DNA of 64,000 nt from Caprimulgus europaeus (taxonomy: Eukaryota; Chordata; Aves; Caprimulgiformes; Caprimulgidae), in contig OU015524.1 of NCBI GenBank assembly GCA_907165065.1, positions 53,423,295-53,487,294 of the forward strand, written 5' to 3'. The position numbers were made by a program, and so were the translations under genes. The notes below the pieces were generated by a model. It was not told where the DNA came from. It saw only the letters and a list, made by a program, of their open reading frames with translations, and made no database searches. Positions 1 to 12,244 of this stretch are shown piece by piece. Numbering within the stretch: position 1 is the stretch's first letter; each line of letters opens with the position of its first letter.

Positions 1-563
1 AATGGTAAGCCTCAAGTTGTGGCCTACAGCGACTGCCACTTTTTCTGTATTAAAGATTCAGAAAGATCCCAGCTGGCAGCATTGGCCCTGAGTTGTCTGC
101 CAAACAGTTGAAGAACTGTGGCCCTACAGTAACTTACTGCATTGGAAAAAAACAATTTTCAAAACCTGAGTTTGTTGTTACAGGTGTGTTCTGTGAATCA
201 TAATTTAGGTTAATCTTTGGGTCTGGACCCATGATTAGAACATAATCATTAGAATCTAGTTATTCAATGTAAACATTTTATTCAATGAGGGAAGTACTTC
301 TAGCAATAAACTTGCTGCACTGTGTAACGTTGTTACTGTGCATTATAATTTGTGTGATTAATCTCAGTATGGCATAATTCCTGTCATACTGAAATAATTT
401 GAACTTTATAGTATCTAGTTCAGGTACAGGGAATGCCAGTGTCAGTATTTGATATTTTACTACATCTTTGTATCTTCCTTAAACTCAAAGCTTGTATTAG
501 TAAATCGGTTTTGTGTCAAAGATACATGTTTGTCTATCCATCTCATTCTGTCTTCACTCATAG
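1..563 (+). other. STXBP5: Presumed STXBP5 intron upstream of the first recognised exon
   Basis: This is AT-rich non-coding sequence ending in a pyrimidine-containing tract and the AG acceptor at 562-563. No repeat or other gene is evident. The first bases, AATG followed by GTAAGC, resemble an exon end plus splice donor, so the window may begin at the last bases of the preceding exon, but four bases are too few to confirm this. Confidence 0.6.
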
Positions 564-623
564 GTTCTGGTTCACCAAACAATTCTGATGATGATCAGAA
601 AATGAATAATTTTATAGAAAAGG
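564..623 (+). CDS. STXBP5: STXBP5 cassette exon A in the variable linker (20 codons)
   Basis: This 60-bp exon encodes ...SGSPNNSDDDQKMNNFIEK, recognisable as the acidic/Ser-rich linker of tomosyn between the second-propeller blades. The acceptor is TCATAG before 564, and the donor is G|GTACAG at 624. The exon starts with two bases completing a codon and ends with one carried base, so it is symmetric (phase 1-1) and can be skipped in frame. It is separated from the next exon by only 94 bp. From family knowledge, this linker is where brain (b), medium (m) and small (s) tomosyn isoforms differ. Together with the next exon it would contribute 36 residues, which equals the length difference I recall between the long and shorter human isoforms. 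Confidence 0.92.
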
Positions 624-717
624 GTACAGTATTTTTCTTTTCTATAGTCTTATTTTTTCTTCAGTTCATCCTATGATACACTTAGATTGATCTTTTTTAT
701 TAAAATATTATTTACAG

Positions 718-765
718 TGAAGACCAAGAGCAGAAAGTTTTCCAAGATGGTAGCCAATGACATAG
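718..765 (+). CDS. STXBP5: STXBP5 cassette exon B in the variable linker (16 codons)
   Basis: This 48-bp exon encodes VKTKSRKFSKMVANDI, a basic segment typical of the tomosyn linker. The acceptor is TTTACAG at 711-717, and the donor is G|GTAGGA at 766. It is symmetric (phase 1-1). The 94-bp intron before it is close to the minimum size for a vertebrate intron, while the intron after it is over 7 kb. This suggests exons A and B are recognised together and included or skipped as a pair. Lys/Arg-Ser contexts in the peptide are candidate basophilic-kinase sites, but that is inference only. Confidence 0.92.
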
Positions 766-3700
766 GTAGGAACTAGAAAAATTCTGCTCTGTTCCTAATG
801 CAGTACCTAACTCTATGCAGCACTAACACAGCAGCAAAAAACAAAATAAAATTCAAATTTCAATGCATTACATTATTAATTTTTCATTCTTTATGCTAAT
901 TGGTAATTCTGTGGGCTGCTTCTGTACTAAATACACTGGGTACAGTAATTTTTTAAAAAATCAAGGATATTGCTGGTTTAAATTCTCTGATTTTACAATT
1001 GCACTTCTGTTTTCTGGATGGGTGAAATTCTAATCTGTACTAAGAGTTCAGTCTGTGCAAGTCACAATATTATTCCTCTACTTTTGCAAAGGTAAACACT
1101 GAGAAAATCTGGCTGATTTAATATGTTTTTATGTGTTGCATTCATAGCCATATGGTCAGATTTCCATATGACTTTGGTCAAGATAAAGTTATCATGTTTT
1201 CATTTAATCATGTGGAAGAGGATTTGGTTGTATATCTATATAAGTACATTCCATTACTGTTTCAGAACTGTATTTACTTTTCTGCATCCAACAGTGACAC
1301 AGTACCCTCCTAGCCTCATAGTTGTGTCTTTAACAATTTGGTGACAAAATTGACTTGGAATATGTTGTATGCACATGCACATAGATTGAACCCTTTTATG
1401 ATTGGAATGGAAATTAACTCTGCTTCTGACAACTGGGTCATTAAATAAATGAAGGCAAGAGGCTGTGTGATTTAATTTTGGGAAAGGGACATTTCTTCCT
1501 TACCTGGGATATGGTTATTTTCATTTAAGAATCACTGTGTTAATGGTTTATTTTATTTTCATTTAGGGTGTTAGTATATTATTGTAGGAGGATTTCATTT
1601 TATCTCTTCAGTCACAAACTGTTTGCTGAAGTACTATTTCATAGGTTGCATTGAATTGTAGATTAAGACTGGGGAGGAAAAGATTTTGTTTCCTGTGGTC
1701 TCTTTGATTTGCTGTTTAGCAATTCAGCTTCTATCCTAAACCATTAAACCCTTTCATCATAATTCAGTAACTGAGAAGAATCATTCAGAATTCAGTGAGA
1801 TAAGTATGAGTATGATGAAATTGTCTTTGTGATCTGAGGTTCAGAATGAGGAAGAGCAAGCATATGCCCTTTGCTCAGGACTATATTGAGCCCGCATTGT
1901 GGTGATAACAGAAATGTTAGGGAAGGTGAGTTCTGAGACATTGGAAGCCTGAATATTGTTCAAGAAAGCAAATCGCTGCCAATAAATATACTAAGTCAAT
2001 TAATCTGTAATTTCAAAAAGGTACCATTTATATGAATATTGATTAATATGTTCTCTTAAAGAAAATTCAGGCTAACTGGAACCTTACGCTTAGTTGTTCT
2101 CACAAGAAAAACAACACTTAATCTTGTGCATGTTATATCAGTGCCTGCTGATGAGGTAATGTTTTATGCCAAAGCAGTCTCTTTGGAACTTTAGACAGCC
2201 TATCTTGTGCAACAAATGTAGTATGTTTAAGTATGACTTAATTATTTTTTCACTTTCTTCAAAGACAGATGTTACAATATTACTAAAACTTGCTAATGAC
2301 TATTCTGTAGAACTACTGATAACTGTTTCGGCTTGAAGCCTTTCAACTGAAAGTATTGTGGATGTCTTTCACAGCTAAAAAAGCAAAACACTTATTTACA
2401 AGTAATGCATTCTTCAGAGTGTAAATTAAACTTAGAGTTAATTGGGACAATAATGCATTTGACATGTAATTCATAAGCATCTGCCAGTCAGCGCCTACTG
2501 TGATTTGTGTAACTTGCACAGTATATTGGAAGTTTAAAGAAACTTAATTACTTTGTCTTTGATTTCCTCTATGTTCTATTAGTTTTGAGTGGTTTGATGC
2601 TGTGCACTGAATGTTTTTTTTCACTGCCATGTTTTCTGTAACTTATCTGGCATATGTACTCTGCATGGCTCTTCCTGAACTTACCTTCTAAGCTCTTCCA
2701 CATAAGTAAAACACCTCTTCTTTGGTGTTAATAGTTGCATGGGTTTGCATTTCATTGTTTTAAACTGAATTGCCAACTGAATGTGAATGGACAATGAGTT
2801 TTGTAAAATGTGAGTGTCGCTTACTGTCGTTAACTTCACCATGCTGTATGAAACAAATTGTTCATCATCAACTATGTTCACAGGGATGAACTTGATGTAT
2901 GTGGTGTGGTTGTAGCTCTTTGCACTGGCATATAGTGCAATCAGTTCAGATTCTTTCCATTCATTGTCAATATGTGAAATGTAACCTTGTTAAATGGACT
3001 GCAAAACAGAACAAGAATTGTTTACATAATATCAGCTGCTATCAATATCACTGCTATGTTTTTTGTCACATGGGACCAATGAGTAAGGGAATACTGCTTG
3101 GGAAGTGAGAAGTAATTTAATTTCAGTGGTAGGACTGTAAGGTGGTAATATAATACACATGCATTTAGAAATATGAAGCCATTGCCAATTTAATCACTTT
3201 ATGTAGAGACATCTTCATTTCTACAGATTTCTATCATTAGCAACAGTATCAGATGAGGATTCTTGCTTCATTAAAGGATCAAAAACCATGTAAGACTGCA
3301 ACAATAGCATAAATAAAACAAAATGTAGAAGTTTAATATACCAACATTTCAGCTTTGTTATATATACACTGTTAAGATCACTTGGTCTTCTGTTGTTTTC
3401 TAAATTATGAATATTCTGTGCCAAGGAATGTATAGTAACTCAAGCTAAAGACCTGTTGTGAATATGTTCCTTTTGGGTCACATTTCCCTTTTATTTGCAT
3501 CAGAGGTGAACTTTGGAAAAGTTGCACTTACCTTGGATATATGGAGAAACTTGATTAACCATTTCTAGAAATTACAGAGAATACTGTAGCCATTATTAAA
3601 AGCAGCCATTTCTCTTTGGAATGGCAGATATTTGAAAGTATAAATAGCATGCTGTGAAGTAGTACACAGAAGTTTACCAAATGAAGGTAAACTTACAGGA

Positions 3701-6700
3701 AGGAGAATTTGTAGGAATAATTTAATTTCTAAGGCCATGTCATTCTTATAGAAAAGTGTTGTGATCCAGCTTCAGGGGAAGCAAAATCTTAAGCTGTTTT
3801 CCTCATACTTAGGTCAGTTAATTATTTGGCATGATATATGCAATTAAATATATAGCTACGAATCAGGTCAGAAGTTAAGAAGTATTGTAACATCCATTAC
3901 TGGAAGAAGCTTTAGCAAAGTTGCATGCAAAATATTGTAGACTTCATAAGACCTTCATAACTGTTCCAGTATGCTACATATCAAATACTTTTCAGGAAAA
4001 TTGGTTTTATTTATTTTCTGCAGCTTATAAATTTTAAAACATTTACAAACAATAGCAGTAGGCAAATCTGAGTAGATTTAGTTCCAAACTTCTGTAATCT
4101 CTGGTAATACTATTGACATAGGGTTTCTCACACTTGTTACATTCTAAGTGTGCCCCTAAATTTTTCAAACAGTGCTGAAGTCATTGACTGTTAATGCTGG
4201 CTTCATGGAATCAGATCTTAAGATGCTTATAATAAGTTCTCATTTACCCTAATGCCAGAGTAAGACTGTTTCTTTCAATGTGTTTTTTTAATACTTTGAT
4301 CTAATTTTGGATATATCAAGGACATCTTTTCTGACATTCTCTTGTAAAATGATTTTATTAGTCTTATATCAAATTTAGAGATTTCAGCATCGATAATCTG
4401 TTTCTCTATTGTACTGTCATCAGTGCAATATTGAATTCTTTAAGCATCTTGAAATCGGTAATATAAATCTTTCACTTCTGTGTCATTGTCAAACGTGAAA
4501 TAATTTGGAAACTTTGGTATGTCTAACATTTTAAGCTGCTTAGTTCTGATGAAATGTTAAATGAAATAGACTTTATGTAAACTGTTTTCTTGATTGTCAA
4601 AACACCAAGACACTTGTTCCTTTATAATCTTTAGAATTCCTTTGAAGGGTTTAGCCTGTTTCCTTAAATAGGGAATGGGTGAGAAATCACTCTATAGCTT
4701 TCAAACTGATGTGCCATACGTTGTAAAGCATCAGCTCAGGATAACCCACTGCAAATAAAATGTAAATGTTACTTTTAAGCCACAGCTTCCCATTGAGAGT
4801 TCAGTTGTGTCTCAGCCTTCAGGTTTTCTTCATTGAGTAGGTAGAGTCTGCTATGCCGAAGTATAACATGGTATGCCAAAGTAACTTCTCGTATTTTAAC
4901 ACCTGCACCCTCAAGCCTCACCTGTGAGAAATCTCCAAGAATCCTGAATGTTGCTTTTGGACAATTCTCCAATGTCATACTTTTATATTATACTTACTTA
5001 ATTATATGTTAGAAACAGAAGAAATATGTGTGTGCCTGGTATGACTCTAAGTTTTCTAAATTAGAGGAGTATTAAAGGTAGGTCTAAACACAGGCAAAAT
5101 AGTCATTGTTGCCTTGAGCAGCAGGATGTCAGGAGGAGCAAAACAGCTCTCTGGTCTCTGTCTCCTTGTCTCACACCAGCTGCAAAAGGGTAGTCTTGGC
5201 CGTAAATGCTGCAGGAACGATCACCACCACCGAGAGGTATTAAATTCTGATACAGCAGCTATTGCTCAAGGTCAGCCACACCCAGCATGAGCAGTTACCA
5301 TCACCTTTTGCCCTGTTGTATGACTGAAGTAAAAAGGCTGACACTGGCCGCTGTCACTGTAGATCTCCATCCTGTCTCTTCTGTTTCTTTGATGTATGTC
5401 TTTTATGTTGTAGAAGTTGTCTAGCATGTTGCTGGTTTTCATCTAAGGCTTAGCAAAACTGAATTTTCCAAGAATACCATAAGCCAAATATGAATACAAG
5501 CAGTGTTTGGTTTTGGGTTTGTTTTTGTTTTTTTTTTTTTAATACTAAGTAATGTTAGTTAAAAGCAGCTTAGCTGTTGAAATATTCCTATTTTTTTTAT
5601 TGCATCTTTAGGCACTCTTTTCTTTAAACACAAGATGGCACTACTGCCCTTTAAATAGGTTCTTGTTACCTATTTACATTTGAATTATTGAGGGGTTTGA
5701 CACATTAATGTATGTTTTGAACTGTATTTTTTACACAGCACACTAATTCACAATTTCTAGGAGTGACATCTTTTTTTAACAATTCATGTATCCTCTTGTC
5801 GTATTAACAAGGCATAGTTCACTGTAGAAAGTGTCTTTACAGATTTTTTTACCTTATCAACCTAGTTCACTCAGCTGGCCTTTCACTAAGGAGCAAAAAG
5901 CTAAAAGTGTTGGATTGACTCTTAGAATGCAGCATGCTTGCCTGTACTTGTTGTTACCTGCTATATTACCTAGTATCTTACTTTTTTTGTCAGTTTTCTC
6001 AGAGTTGTTAAAATTGTGTGTTAAACATTTCTATTTGAAAGCCGAAAGTGACCACTCTGCTCTTCAAAGTGATTAAATTAACTAATCATTGCTGGTGTTC
6101 AGACGTGGTAAAAGCTGTGGAAAGCCAAAAATAATTCAGATTATTTTCTATGTGCGTACTTGAGCTTTTGTTCTGTATCTCAGCTTTAATGATTTACATG
6201 GCTAACACAAAAAATAAGTCTTACAATGAGGAATGCCCAACTTCTAATTCCCAATTCCAAATACAGTTTCATGATTTCTTTTCAAGCTGATACAAGTTCA
6301 AGCTTACAGCAAAAAGATGGACTCCTGGTCACTAGTGCTGTTTTGTGCCATGGTTTTCTGTTTGTATAGTTGAGCTCTGATCTGAACCAGGAGTTGGTCT
6401 TTCTTGTTAAAAACAACCCTTGGCAGAAACTTTGTTTAGGTGAGTTTTGGCCTCACCGTTAAGCTATGCAGATGCCAGTGCCAGTGCAAGGATGGGGGCA
6501 GAAAACATAGTTGGACTATCCTTTTCAGTTTCAGCCCACACTAAAATAGGTTGAAGTGACTAGCATTTCAGTCTGAGGGTAAGTTCAATTTAGTTTGAAT
6601 AGGACATACTTTGTAACATATCACTTAAAGGAAATTAGAAGATTATTTCTGGAATCTTACTCTGAAAATTTTATAATGCATGACAGGAATAAAACTGGTC

Positions 6701-7888
6701 AACTATTCAGATACCGAACGTTTGCAATATTGATGAATGTAATTAATGATACAATTAAGTATTTTACTTTTTGAAGCAGTGGAAGTAACTTTAAACCTCA
6801 TGCTTTTTTTTCAGGTTATGTAGAAAACACAATAATTTGTGTTAAAAGAATAGAGTGAGTTAACTCAATTTTTAGCTGAGATAAGCAGCAAGATTCAGGC
6901 TGCTTTGACTGGTATCCATTACAAGGTGCTCTCAGAATTGAGACTATTCTCAACAGCTACTTTGGGTAGAGAAGTGTTACTTTTACAAGATAGTGAAGAA
7001 TTAAATAATACATCAAAATTCAAGTATGTAGCTGGGAAATAAATTCAGCGTCTAGCCCTGGTGTAGCAGTTAAGCTACATCAAAACTGTTTCCTTCAACA
7101 GTAATTGTTGAAAGAAAGATGGAAGAGGGATATATGGCTGAGTTGACTAGTGACTTGTTTACAGCAGTGTTTATTAGTATTATACTGCATTTTAAATTGA
7201 GTACAAGATTTCCATTCCTATAAAGAGAATTTTCCAAGTCAGGGATGAGTTCAAGTGCTATTTTTTACTTCAACATTATTATCAAAAATACACTATCTGT
7301 TTTTAGACAGTGGTGCAAATGTTTGTATGCTGCTAACTTTATAGTTATTTCCTGTAACAACTTAATTCCTTTAAGGTTGCGGATTGCATCTCAGATTACT
7401 AGCTTTTTACATATGTGCATTATAATTGTAACATACTTAAAAGTTAATCTTTTTTTCTACTTTAAATATCTCAGGTTTGATCAGAAATTAGGGCAGAAGA
7501 GGGGATGGGAAATTAACTTTATGTAAACTTTAGTGCACGTTCTTGCATTATCCAAGTGTCTGTATTCTGTCCTCTCACCAGAGGAGATAAAATTTGAGAT
7601 TGAGCCTATCAAAATTCATCCAATCCATCAATTTCTGCCTGAAGCTTGAGGAGAAATGAAGTTTGGCAAAAGTCATAAAGTGCTGTATTTGGGGATTTTG
7701 CTGTCTTCCATATTTTCACTTTGCACCCCTTCCTTGTGGAAGTGAGGCTCTGCTTTAGTAGAAATCCTGTTAAGTACTGCAATTAATGTAATAATTAATG
7801 ATATATTAAATATTGGGAAAGAGGCAAATAAAGGCCAGCAGAATCATGTTTATTCTTTTTTAAAAAAAAGATATACTTCACTTTTCAG
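766..7888 (+). other. STXBP5: STXBP5 intron (7.1 kb), no recognised element
   Basis: Long AT-rich intron. I see only low-complexity tracts, for example the T-run near 5526-5540, and short accidental ORFs without family resemblance. The stretch around 5090-5400 is richer in GC and CA motifs but matches no repeat family I can name. Confidence 0.8.
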
Positions 7889-7939
7889 CAAAGATGTCCA
7901 GGAAGCTAAGTTTGCCAACTGAGTTAAAGCCTGATTTAG
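7889..7939 (+). CDS. STXBP5: STXBP5 small linker exon C (17 codons)
   Basis: This 51-bp exon encodes AKMSRKLSLPTELKPDL, with the first and last codons split across junctions. The acceptor is CTTTTCAG at 7881-7888, and the donor is G|GTAAGT at 7940. It is again phase 1-1 and divisible by three, so skipping keeps the frame. Its 17 residues equal the difference I recall between the medium and small tomosyn isoforms. The SRKLS context is a plausible basophilic kinase target. A Glu stands where I remember Asp in the mammalian TDLKP segment, a conservative change. Confidence 0.93.
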
Positions 7940-10900
7940 GTAAGTTTACATAGTTGATTTTATTTTTACTAAAACTGTTTCAGCGATTGCAAGCACGTTC
8001 AAGTAAGATTCCTAAATTATGTAAACTATCATGACTTTGTTGTGTTTATCTGAAGTGTAGAACTCAAATATCAATTCCACTCTTTTTGGGGGCTCTTGGG
8101 CACAAAATGTAATTGCTGTCATCATAAGGTAAGCCTGCAAATCTTGTACCTGGCTTATCGCCCTTTCATCATAATTTTTAGGTGTCTGTCACTCACTTTA
8201 TCAATAGTGCTGTGATAACAAAAGTGTGAATAAGCGGGTAATGTAAGGAAATTGCCTGGTTTTGAACCATCTGATATATTTTAAATTGAAAAATGAAATA
8301 TCTTAAGATTAACAGGATATGTTGAAGTCCACTCAACAAATAGTTGGATGTAGTTTTACAATGTTAATTGTCTGATGACCACTCTCTCTGAATGAAAATA
8401 ATATACAGCTGTTTGGATGGATGACCAGTCTGAGAATTTAATTTTTCTTGAAAAAGCACAATACCTTTTTATATAAGAAGCAGTTCAGTTGTGAAGTCTG
8501 TAGTACTGAAGGTCATTATATTGCATAACAAATACAGCATACAAATGAGTAGATTTATTACTTTTTGTTTCGTACTTTGCCAGCTTGAAGATCAGATCCA
8601 GATCCCCTGCCTTGTTCTCTAAAGATGATGGGGGACAGCTGTAGACCTACAGCAGTAGATGATGCCTGAATGGGAAAGCTATCTTTTCCCTTCCACAGCT
8701 TGCTCCCCCTCCTGCAGCAGAACTGCTACCACAACCCCAGCAGAAGACAGGCCAGGATGAGACTGGCAGCTGCAGAACTTTGTATTTGACAGCTGCTGCT
8801 ATCCACAAGGAAAGAGTCCATGGCGCTGGGATATCCCAAAACTGAGCTGGACCACCCTGACTTACAGTTACAGCTTGCTCCACTCAGAAATCTGAAGCTG
8901 GAAGGAATCCTCAGAGATCCTTTAATCCATTGCTATGGCAAGGATCCAGATGTCTGGCAATTTAACCTCTCATCTATTCATGAGCCTCCAATAAATAAGT
9001 TTTTAGAAAAATCCCAAACAGAAAGTTCCAGTATTTTATAGTCAGTTAAGCAAATTTCCTGTTATTTAATCGATCTTCCTTGCTTCCATATTAACTTTTT
9101 CTTGTCCTTTCCACAATGAAGAGGGGTAACAAGTGCTCCCTGTCTTGTTGTTAGCCATCTTTTGTGCGGTTGAAAGCTGTCATCATATCTATAATTTTCA
9201 CTTTTTGCAGGTTTCTTTTTTTTTGCAAAGTTCAGTTCCTTCTCCTTTTTTTAGGTTATGTTGTCTAAATCTAGGATGGCTTCTGTTAATCTCCTCTGGA
9301 CTTGGAATTTTTCCTCATCTTTCTAAAACTCTTGTGCCCAGAACTAGAAGGATTTAACTGTGGCCTTGTTGTCATGAAAGAGCATAAAAAAAATATGTTC
9401 CTTGTCATTCTATGTTGATTCTTTCTTACTACATTTACTAAATGGATGAATTTTATCATACTTTTTTTATCTTTTTTTTTTTTAAATGAAGACTGGAGGA
9501 AAGAGAATGCTGAAATTCTCAGTATTTTCCGATTCTGAAAGACTTCAGCATTTTCTACATCATTTAGTATTTGCTGTTCTTCCTGCTGAAATAATGGATT
9601 TCTTTTTTGTCATCTTCTGATATGCTCAAAATAGTTTGTACTTTCTGAATTGTAATAGCCTGTGACTGGTTTTGTTTGACTTAGCATGCGTGTGGATCTT
9701 TGCACTTAGATACCTCATTTCGTGGTACATAAAATTCTCCTAGGTTTTCAGATTTGTAAATAACTTCCTTAAGCAATATTTTTTTTTTTTTAATTCTACC
9801 TTTTCTCCTAGCAGGATAGCTTTTGCATAGTGTTCTTCAGAGATTGTCAGCTTGCTTTTATTTTTTTGTCACTTATGTGGCCATATCTACAGGCTCTAGG
9901 GGTAGCTGAATTGCCCTTTCCCCAAGTTCATTATCCTTATAATTTTCCCTCCTTTCTTCCCATGACTTCTTGAAACTTATTTTTCCATTATCTCATTCTT
10001 TCAAATTACTTTTCTGTCTTTAACTTATCCCTTTTCCTCTCTAAATAGCCAGAACAAAATCTAAAGTATGTGCTTCTGTATTTATCCTTCACTTTCTGAA
10101 ACAGAAGTTATCTTGAGCGTACTCTAGTCCGCATTATAGCATTGCTTTTCAGTATTGTGATCCAGTTGATTACGATGCCATTGCCACTAGGTCCTATCCT
10201 TTGGTTTAGTGGCTCAAAAGAGCTTCACCTTTCCATTTTTCTAATGAAGTTGTGTAGTGGATCATCACACTTGTTTCTTCCTCTTACTCTGAAACTAATC
10301 TATTAACAAACCATAGATTCTTCCTTGATTTCAGAATAATTAATATGCACTAATGCACTTAAACTCTTTACCCCTAGTTGTCTTTTCTGAATGAATGTCC
10401 ACTCTCCACAATGCCTGTATTTTCTGGCAAGTTAATTTTTGCAGGGTTTTTCCTGTCCATTGTAATGTTTCTGGAATTTGTACACATGCTCTTCAGATAC
10501 TAAACCAGATGCAACTCAGCAAATACACGTTTAATTTTATGCCTGTTGCAGTTAACATAAGATTGCAATCAGACTGATTAATCCATGGTAGAGTTGAAAA
10601 AACATTGAGTTAGTAAATATTCAAACCTGAAGAAACAAGTATCTTAAGAGGTTGTGGTCATTAGAAGAATTATGAAAACAAATAATTGCTTTCATTTTTT
10701 TACTCTGGCTTTTATTTTTTTACATGGGAAAACTTCAGATCCACTCAACATCTGAGTGGTTGACCTAGTTTCTTTTTATAGTCAATATCTTACATTTGGC
10801 TTTGCTAAAATTCAGCAGGACAGTAATTTTTCTGTCCTTGTTGGAATAAGACAAGTATTTCCTGAAAAGATTCACTGTTTGTGTTGAGTAGATGTCTGTA

Positions 10901-12004
10901 TTTAGTCAGTGGAAATCTAGTTTGTATGCCTTTCAAGTGCACATTAGATGTTCTTTGTAGAAAGTTTTGCAATAATTTAATGAAATTAGCATAACGCTAC
11001 TTTCAGAAAGTATGTGGTTAAATGTTGCTTTTTAGCTCTTAATCCTGCTTTAAAGATGACTGTTGCATCAACACCCTAGATCCAAAACAATAACTTTCCT
11101 AAGTTGTTACATAAATTGAATCAAGCTTTTACTAGTAAGGGTTATCTTGTGCTAAAATTTTGAAATAAGTTAAGAAAGTAAAGCATTAATTTGTGAATGC
11201 ACAGATAAATTCAGATGTGATGATGTGTTAAGAATCGCCACACTTACAGACAGCACACAGCTGGGATGGAGCAGCACCTTTACTGGTTTGAGGCTTTTGT
11301 TAATATTAGAATTCACTCTCTGCTACGAGAACGTTATTTGCTAAGCAATGAGCAAGCCATCCTGAAAAGTTTATTAGCACCATTTTGAACAGTATTCAAA
11401 ATGGAAATCTTCAGCTTTGCTTATCAGTGCCAGGTGGCATTTGATAGCATTGGATGTTTCTCTTGCTAAAAGTTCGGGTGTGGATAAAGAAGCTGTTAGA
11501 CTTCCTCCATACAGTCTCCTAAAGCAGGACAAGATTACTTTGAGTCATTGCAGCTTACACCTTATCAGGCTGTCTGGGTGTCACTTCAGTTCTTCAACTA
11601 AAATAGTTGTATCTTCATAAGATTATGAAACCATGTTCCATGGAAGCCAATATGTTTTAATCTGATCAATGAACTAATGGGTAGAGGGGTTTGTAATTCA
11701 GGGGTTTTTTTAAAGGAGGAATCCGGATTGACTGTCTGTCTCTGTCCCTAGAAGACAGAAATGCATGCAATTGTTCATGACAACTACATAATGGTAACCT
11801 CTGCAAAAAAAATTGAGTGCTTTGTTCAGGAGACAGTGTTGAAAACTGGGCCAAAAGGAAATATAACTAAGGAAGAATACAGGAGTAATAATCAATGGAA
11901 TGGTAGCAGTATATAGCTCATGCTAAAGAACAAAAAAGAAAATTTGAATTCACTTGTTTCCTGCATTTTGCCATTCTTCTTAATTAAGCCTGATTTATTT
12001 TCAG
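7940..12004 (+). other. STXBP5: STXBP5 intron (4.1 kb) with an old CR1-like relic
   Basis: AT-rich intron. It contains a degenerate CR1/L3-like fragment near 9165-9375 (listed separately) and T-runs near 9473-9484 and 9779-9792. The ORF beginning at 8820 (74 codons) has no recognisable family features and is most likely chance. Confidence 0.75.
9165..9375 (-). repeat. Degenerate CR1/L3-type LINE fragment
   Basis: Read on the + strand this resembles the reverse complement of the CR1/L3 3' region. Recognisable pieces are TGAAAGCTGTCATCATATC, CTCCTCTGGACTT, CATCTTTCT, GTGCCCAGAACT and GTGGCCTT, in the expected order and with many substitutions between them. The heavy divergence suggests an old insertion. 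Boundaries are approximate and no target-site duplication was found. Confidence 0.6.
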
Positions 12005-12244
12005 ATGTCAAAGACAACTCTTTCAGTCGATCCCGAAGTTCTAGTGTAACTAGCATTGATAAAGAGTCACGCGAGGCAATTTCAGCTCTTCATTTTTGTG
12101 AGACTTTCACGAGAAAGGCTGATACGTCACCTTCCCCATGCCTGTGGGTTGGGACCACGCTGGGTACAGTGCTTGTCATCGTACTGAACTTACCCCCAGG
12201 AGGAGAGCAAAGACTTCTTCAGCCAGTAATTGTTTCTCCTAGTG
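12005..12244 (+). CDS. STXBP5: STXBP5 exon D: serine-rich linker into the second WD40 propeller
   Basis: This 240-bp exon follows a TTTTCAG acceptor and ends at G|GTATGT (12245). It encodes DVKDNSFSRSRSSSVTS, followed by the IDKESREAISALHF and CLWVGTTLGTVLVI segments and PVIVSPSG. The opening Arg/Ser-rich stretch is a good candidate for PKA-type phosphorylation, which is known to regulate tomosyn-syntaxin binding; the exact site cannot be assigned from this sequence alone. The WVGTTLGTV segment is a beta-propeller blade core shared with Lgl proteins. Phase is 1-1, like the three exons before it. Confidence 0.96.

Noticed and set aside
8820..9041. 74-codon ORF in an STXBP5 intron
   Set aside because: No family resemblance, no fitting splice sites in tomosyn phase, and next to an old CR1-like relic.
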